This document shows positions 7,509 through 11,553 of a stretch of DNA of 11,553 nucleotides, piece after piece. This stretch comes from Prolixibacteraceae bacterium (lineage in GTDB: Bacteria; Bacteroidota; Bacteroidia; Bacteroidales; Prolixibacteraceae), in the NCBI GenBank assembly GCA_003516705.1, contig DPCJ01000088.1, forward strand, positions 1 through 11,553. Direction: 5' to 3'. Each line of letters opens with the position of its first letter. The first letter of the stretch is position 1. The position numbers were made by a program, and so were the translations under genes. The notes under the pieces were generated by a model. It worked only from the letters and a program-made list of their open reading frames with translations, searched no databases and was not told where the DNA came from.

Positions 7509-7627
7509 GCAGACCCCTGCTGTCGCAGGTCTGCGACCTCCCGACAATTCGGGACAAGTTGTGTCTTGCTTTGAAAAAGCAAAAAATTCTTTGCCCTTGT
7601 GGGGCAAGACACGGTTTGCAAAACCGC
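7509..7627. repeat. Cluster of adjacent stem-loops, REP/MITE-like or structured RNA
   Basis: This non-coding stretch between two minus-strand genes is packed with inverted repeats. In order: a bulged hairpin GCAGA-(cc)-CCTGC, loop TGTC, GCAGGTCTGC (7509-7534); TCCCGA/TCGGGA with loop CAAT (7539-7554); a 9-bp long-range pair GTGTCTTGC (7561-7569) with GCAAGACAC (7604-7612), which encloses or competes with GCTTT/AAAGC (7568-7580) and TTGCCC/GGGCAA (7591-7607); and CGGTTT/AAACCG with loop GCA (7612-7626). It is more G/C-rich than the flanking intergenic DNA. The bulged hairpins side by side resemble REP-type or miniature inverted-repeat elements known from many bacterial genomes, but there is no second copy in this window, so dispersal is inferred. 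It may also end transcription from the upstream FISUMP gene. No open reading frame of note lies in it. Confidence 0.6.
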
Positions 7628-7682
7628 ATTAGCCAGGTGCGCGATTATTTTTATAATTCAGATTAGGATTCAATTTCACGCT

Positions 7683-9410
7683 TTAATCTTTTATACACCT
7701 TACTGAGTATCCTGATTGTTTAATGCATCCTCCCCACCCTGTAAACCCGGCAATAACATATTCTGCCCTTACACTCCATGCATTCGTTTCGGTAGTTTCA
7801 TCTGTACAATACCAGTAACCATAGTTGCCAATGTCGAAAAAATATCCAAGTTCAGTCCTGAATCCACCGGGAAGTGCGCAAAATCCAACTTCGTTGGTTG
7901 CACCGACATTCGGATTTATCCAATGCAATGTTCCCGTCTCCTTTAGCTTGCCGCCTGCAACTTCCCAGCCACCCAGGTAATCCCATAGCGCAGTCCACTC
8001 CTGGAGACTTGGTACATGCCAGCCTTCAGGCGCAAGTTTTCGGCTGTCGTTTACGGTAAACCAGTTGTACAAAGCGCCATAAACGGGTTTGTTTTTACTG
8101 TCGTTGTTGTACCAGCAATATCCTCCTGTTGTGAGTGACTGCCAGGCGGTTTTATCGGTAATATCTGGTATCGGGTCACCATTTCTGTAACGGGTTGTAC
8201 GCAGGTTTTCAACCATCCAAATCTGATTTCCAATCTGTATTGCATGGTAAACATTTCCATCGATATCGGTAACAGTCCCTATTACCGATTCTTTTGTTTT
8301 AAACGAAATCTCATTCCCGTAAGCTGTTCCGGCGCTGTTTGTTGCAAACGCTCTTGCGTAGTAGGTTGTATTTTCCGACAGACCTGTGATGTTACAGGTA
8401 AAAGTATCACATCCGGGTCCAACATCCATTTTGGCATCTTCAATATCCGGATTTTGACTTATACTCCAGCAAATTCCTTTGGCAATAACCGTAGAAATTC
8501 CTTCTTTAAATACATCTCCACTGATGGTTGCTGAGTTTGCCCTGATATCTTTAACCTCTTCATTGGTTGTTAATTCAGGAAGTGCATTAAACTGAAAATC
8601 AGAATTTTCAATAAATTGTTCGATGTATTTTTCGAAATCAGGAATCGTAACATTCATGCTTAATGCCTTATATCGGTCTTCCAGATTCTTTCTGATTTGA
8701 ACAGGGTTAAGTTTGTGGGCATTAAAAATCAGCTGCTCACCTAAAATCGGGTCTGTCAGAGTACCATCTTCTTTCATATCATTACTGATGTTGGCGATAA
8801 GTTCCGACAATTCAGCTACCGTCAAATGTCCCTGCAAAATGACTGAAATAGCTAACAAAATTGCATTGTCGTCACCACTTTCAGCAATATCGAGTTGTTC
8901 CGATTCCGGCATATTAGGTTTGCTGACCTCAAAAATGCCGAGAATTTCTGTCTGCGCCTGTGCTTTTGCTTCAACAAAAGTTTTTCCACCTGAAACAAGA
9001 TACTCAACTCTCGCTTTTTCAAGCGTTGACAGCACATTAATATTCAAACTTGTTTTGTCTGCCAGGTTTGATAACGCATACAAAGTTAGTTGCGCTGCCG
9101 AACTTCCGTTTGCGACCTCGTTGAAATAAAAACCATCTGCTTTCAGCAATACATATTCGGAAACTAAATCCACATTATTTATTTCGAATGTTCCTTTGTT
9201 ATCCGAAATCTGTGACGGGAAATTTTTACCTGTAGCCGCCAGGTTTTCCGACAATTCATAAACAGTAACTGACGTCCCACTCAAAAAAGGCCCTTTTTGA
9301 ACATATCCGTTTAACTTTTCGAGTGACAGTCCTTCTTTAATAACGTCATCCGTTTTACATGCTGCAATTAATAAAAGAGTCAATAATTGCAGTAAAATAA
9401 TCTTTTTCAT
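7683..9410 (-). CDS. Multidomain lipoprotein with C-terminal FISUMP (Fibrobacter succinogenes major paralogous) domain
   Basis: A 575-residue lipoprotein. The signal ends in LLIAAC with Cys18 as the probable lipid anchor. Four parts can be seen: a beta-rich segment at about 33-110 resembling a carboxypeptidase-regulatory or Ig-like fold (GYVQKGPFLSGTSVTVYEL at 35-53); a helical region at about 115-275 that I do not recognise; a fibronectin-III-like module at about 280-372 (ATISGDV at 294-300, LSENTTYYARAFATNSAGTA at 344-363); and a FISUMP domain at about 377-573 with the typical GNQIWMVENLRTTRYRNG (394-411), GALYNWFTV (445-453), GWHVPSLQEW (463-472), GFCALPGGFR (509-518) and a terminal SGYSVRCIKD (566-575). 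FISUMP domains are common in surface proteins of Bacteroidota and Fibrobacterota; their molecular role is unclear, though adhesion or ligand binding is often supposed. The downstream T9SS-sorted gene lies 243 bases away across the stem-loop cluster, so a shared operon is doubtful. No catalytic residues are evident. Confidence 0.88.
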   Translation of the reverse strand: MKKIILLQLLTLLLIAACKTDDVIKEGLSLEKLNGYVQKGPFLSGTSVTVYELSENLAATGKNFPSQISDNKGTFEINNVDLVSEYVLLKADGFYFNEVANGSSAAQLTLYALSNLADKTSLNINVLSTLEKARVEYLVSGGKTFVEAKAQAQTEILGIFEVSKPNMPESEQLDIAESGDDNAILLAISVILQGHLTVAELSELIANISNDMKEDGTLTDPILGEQLIFNAHKLNPVQIRKNLEDRYKALSMNVTIPDFEKYIEQFIENSDFQFNALPELTTNEEVKDIRANSATISGDVFKEGISTVIAKGICWSISQNPDIEDAKMDVGPGCDTFTCNITGLSENTTYYARAFATNSAGTAYGNEISFKTKESVIGTVTDIDGNVYHAIQIGNQIWMVENLRTTRYRNGDPIPDITDKTAWQSLTTGGYCWYNNDSKNKPVYGALYNWFTVNDSRKLAPEGWHVPSLQEWTALWDYLGGWEVAGGKLKETGTLHWINPNVGATNEVGFCALPGGFRTELGYFFDIGNYGYWYCTDETTETNAWSVRAEYVIAGFTGWGGCIKQSGYSVRCIKD

Positions 9411-9814
9411 ATTGTTGTCTGTTTAAATTTTTGTCTGTTCATTGGCTTTGGTCAGCAACACATTTCCAGCTTGTTAAAACCCCAAAATATAAATAAAAAT
9501 AATCAGAATCCATCATTCTAAACCTTTCTATTATATTGTTTTACAACATACTTTTATTTCGAACACGTTTCAGTTTTTATGCTAAATTCATACCCTGATT
9601 TGTTTTACACATAACAAAAGCAAAATTCAAATTCAACTGTTAATGTGATTTAAGATGAAGCAAAGCGTAACAATATACAAAAGCCTGTATGAACTTTTTT
9701 CGACTGCGCAAAAACGTTCGAACGGAGTTTTTTGTTATTGCTTGCAGCGACATTAATAAATGAAACATATTGACTGCAGACTTAATTGAATCAATCTTTT
9801 AAAATTTTGTTATT
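9411..9814. other. Divergent intergenic region (404 bp) between the FISUMP lipoprotein and acs genes
   Basis: A/T-rich non-coding DNA that must hold the promoters of both outward-facing genes, yet I find no exact TAnnTTTG element on either strand. Two small palindromes stand out: CGTTCGAACG at 9715-9724, a perfect 10-bp palindrome about 90 bases before acs, and ATTGA-A-TCAAT at 9785-9795, about 20 bases before the acs ATG. Either could be a protein-binding site, but no regulator can be named. A 33-codon plus-strand reading frame (9655-9756) overlaps the first palindrome and shows no recognisable feature. No RNA gene or terminator is convincing here. Confidence 0.6.
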
Positions 9815-11553
9815 ATGGTAGATAAAATCACAAGTCTGGCCGAATACTTTCAGAAATACCAGGAAAGTGTGGCCGACCCCGAGGGATTCTGGGGGAAAAT
9901 TGCTGAAAGCCATTACTGGCATAAAAAGTGGGACCGCGTGGTCGATTGGCGTTTTTCGGGGCCCGGCGCTCCCGATGTAAAATGGTTTGTTAACGGCAAA
10001 CTAAATATTACCGAGAATATTTTCGAAAGAAACATGTTCATGCGGAAAGACCAGGTAGCGCTTATCTGGGAACCAAACGACCCGAACGACCCGGCAGTAA
10101 AGATTACTTATGGTGAGCTGTTCGACAAGGTGAAACAATTTGCCAACGCCCTGAAAAACATTGGGGTTGAAAAAGGCGACCGCGTGGCCATTTACCTGCC
10201 CATGGTTCCTGAACTGGCCGTCGCCATGCTGGCCTGCGCACGCATCGGGGCCATTCATTCCATCGTTTTTGCAGGCTTTTCTGCAACTGCTCTGTCAGAC
10301 AGGATTATCGACGCTGCTGCCAAAGTGGTGATTACTTCCGACGGCGCTTACCGTGGCGCCAAAAGCATCGGGCTGAAATCGATTGTTGACGAAGCGCTCG
10401 AAAAATGCCCTTCTATTCAAAAAACAGTGGTTTTAAAACACACCGGTGACGAAGTTAATTTCGATGCAAAACGCGACATTTGGTGGAGTGACCTCATTAA
10501 AGGTGTTTCGACCGAAAATACTGCCACCGAAATGGATGCAGAAGACATTCTTTTTATTCTTTATACCTCGGGCTCAACCGGAAAACCCAAAGGCGTGGTG
10601 CATACCACCGCCGGCTATATGGTTTATGCCGAATACACGTTTAAAAATGTTTTTCAGTACAACGAAGGCGATACGTATTGGTGCACTGCCGATATTGGCT
10701 GGGTTACCGGACACTCGTACATTGTTTACGGTCCGCTGCTTACAGGCGCTACTTCCATCATGTTCGAAGGTGTGCCGACTTACCCCGATGCCGGGCGTTT
10801 CTGGCAGACAATCGACAAATATAAAGTCACCCATTTTTACACTGCACCCACCGCCATCAGAGCTTTGCTGGCGCAAGGCGACCAGTGGGTTACAAAACAT
10901 AACCTCGGCTCATTAAAAGTATTAGGCACGGTGGGTGAACCCATTAACGAAGAAGCATGGCGCTGGTATCACGATTTGGTGGGCAAAGGCAAATGCCCCA
11001 TTGTGGACACCTGGTGGCAAACTGAAACCGGTGGCATCATGATTTCTCCGCTGGCAGGGCTAACACCCACAAAACCCTCGCTGGCAACACTGCCGCTGCC
11101 GGGAATTCAGCCCATTTTAGTCGATCCTGAAGGCAGGGAACTGAAAGGCAACGGCGTTGAAGGAATCCTTTGTATTAAATATCCGTGGCCGGGCATGTTG
11201 CGCACCACTTATGGCGACCACCCGCGCTGTTTCCAGACCTATTTTTCGGCTTTTCCGAACCTGTACCTCACGGGCGACGGCGCCAAACGCGACGAAGAAG
11301 GCTACTACCGCATTATTGGCCGCATTGATGATGTGATTAATGTCTCAGGGCACCGCATCGGAACTGCCGAGGTGGAAGACGCTATCAACCAGCACCCGAA
11401 AGTGGTTGAATCGGCAGTGGTGGGCTATCCGCACGAAATTAAGGGCGCGGGAATTTACGCCTATGTAATTTGCGACGACCTGACGGATGACGAAATGAAT
11501 ACGATTGAAGATGAAATTCGTGCAACAGTCACCAAATTTATCGGGGCCATTGC
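9815..11553 (+). CDS. acs: Acetyl-CoA synthetase (AMP-forming), C-terminus beyond right edge
   Basis: The frame is open from ATG at 9815 to the last base, giving 579 codons of an enzyme usually near 640 residues. It activates acetate with ATP and CoA to acetyl-CoA, AMP and PPi in the cytoplasm. Landmarks: LAEYFQKYQESVADPEGFW at 8-26 (ACAS N-terminal domain), the P-loop-like YTSGSTGKPKG at 250-260, GWVTGHSY inside the core, GTVGEPIN at 371-378, DTWWQTETGG at 398-407 whose Trp pair includes the acyl-pocket Trp that limits the family to acetate or propionate, TGDGAKRDEEGYY at 486-498 (ribose-binding Asp488) and IGRIDDVINVSGHRIG at 501-516 (Arg503, hinge Asp505, Arg514). The C-terminal lysine motif, a common acetylation site controlling this enzyme, is cut off. 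It is the only plus-strand gene and is transcribed away from the FISUMP gene. The ATG directly before the conserved N-terminus is the clear start. Propionyl-CoA synthetase is a weaker alternative. Confidence 0.96.
   Translation, partial: MVDKITSLAEYFQKYQESVADPEGFWGKIAESHYWHKKWDRVVDWRFSGPGAPDVKWFVNGKLNITENIFERNMFMRKDQVALIWEPNDPNDPAVKITYGELFDKVKQFANALKNIGVEKGDRVAIYLPMVPELAVAMLACARIGAIHSIVFAGFSATALSDRIIDAAAKVVITSDGAYRGAKSIGLKSIVDEALEKCPSIQKTVVLKHTGDEVNFDAKRDIWWSDLIKGVSTENTATEMDAEDILFILYTSGSTGKPKGVVHTTAGYMVYAEYTFKNVFQYNEGDTYWCTADIGWVTGHSYIVYGPLLTGATSIMFEGVPTYPDAGRFWQTIDKYKVTHFYTAPTAIRALLAQGDQWVTKHNLGSLKVLGTVGEPINEEAWRWYHDLVGKGKCPIVDTWWQTETGGIMISPLAGLTPTKPSLATLPLPGIQPILVDPEGRELKGNGVEGILCIKYPWPGMLRTTYGDHPRCFQTYFSAFPNLYLTGDGAKRDEEGYYRIIGRIDDVINVSGHRIGTAEVEDAINQHPKVVESAVVGYPHEIKGAGIYAYVICDDLTDDEMNTIEDEIRATVTKFIGAI

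Noticed and set aside
7509..7627. CRISPR array
   Set aside because: The repeats are inverted arms of different sequence, not equal direct repeats separated by spacers, and no cas gene is present.
7683..8280. FISUMP domain as the variable protein of a diversity-generating retroelement
   Set aside because: No reverse transcriptase, no template repeat and no near-duplicate of the gene's 3' end occur in the window.
9691..9733. Terminator formed by A-runs and T-runs around 9696-9733 upstream of acs
   Set aside because: The possible stems are interrupted and almost only A-T pairs, and no gene on the plus strand ends here.
9655..9756. 33-codon plus-strand frame upstream of acs, a possible leader peptide
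   Set aside because: No ribosome-binding signal, no runs of regulatory codons and no overlapping terminator/antiterminator pair; the length is expected by chance.

Overview
The window looks like chromosomal DNA of a Bacteroidota bacterium, probably a marine Bacteroidales/Marinilabiliales-type organism; that lower rank is a guess. The evidence is a type IX secretion C-terminal sorting domain, Bacteroidota-style lipoproteins, a FISUMP domain, a putative heparinase II/III-fold lyase next to a GH20 hexosaminidase, a short ECF sigma factor start, A-rich leaders with little Shine-Dalgarno signal, and a TAnnTTTG-type promoter element.

Reading on the minus strand from right to left: a 575-residue lipoprotein with a FISUMP domain (9410-7683); a 120-bp cluster of stem-loops that looks like a REP/MITE-type repeat (7627-7509); a 422-residue secreted protein with a T9SS sorting domain (7439-6171) and its own terminator; phosphate butyryltransferase (5966-5064) and butyrate kinase (5061-3982), separated by 2 bases; a heparinase II/III-like protein (3862-1946); a GH20 beta-N-acetylhexosaminidase lipoprotein (1883-351); a strong terminator (305-337); and the first 54 codons of an ECF sigma factor that leaves the window at base 1. 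On the plus strand, after a 404-bp divergent intergenic region, acetyl-CoA synthetase starts at 9815 and runs off the right edge.

Two themes can be supported. The first is acyl-CoA/acyl-phosphate metabolism: ptb-buk interconverts (iso)butyryl-CoA, acyl phosphate and acid with ATP gain, and acs activates acetate. The second is glycan breakdown: a putative polysaccharide lyase and an exo-hexosaminidase, both exported, could act in sequence on a uronic-acid/N-acetylhexosamine glycan. The ECF sigma gene just beyond the terminator may open a further regulated operon to the left, possibly a SusC/SusD locus, but nothing of that is inside the window.

I do not see a convincing new defence, mobile or signalling system. 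The least explained items are the stem-loop cluster at 7509-7627, the apparent internal duplication in the T9SS-sorted protein, and the uncharacterised N-terminal 370 residues of the FISUMP lipoprotein.
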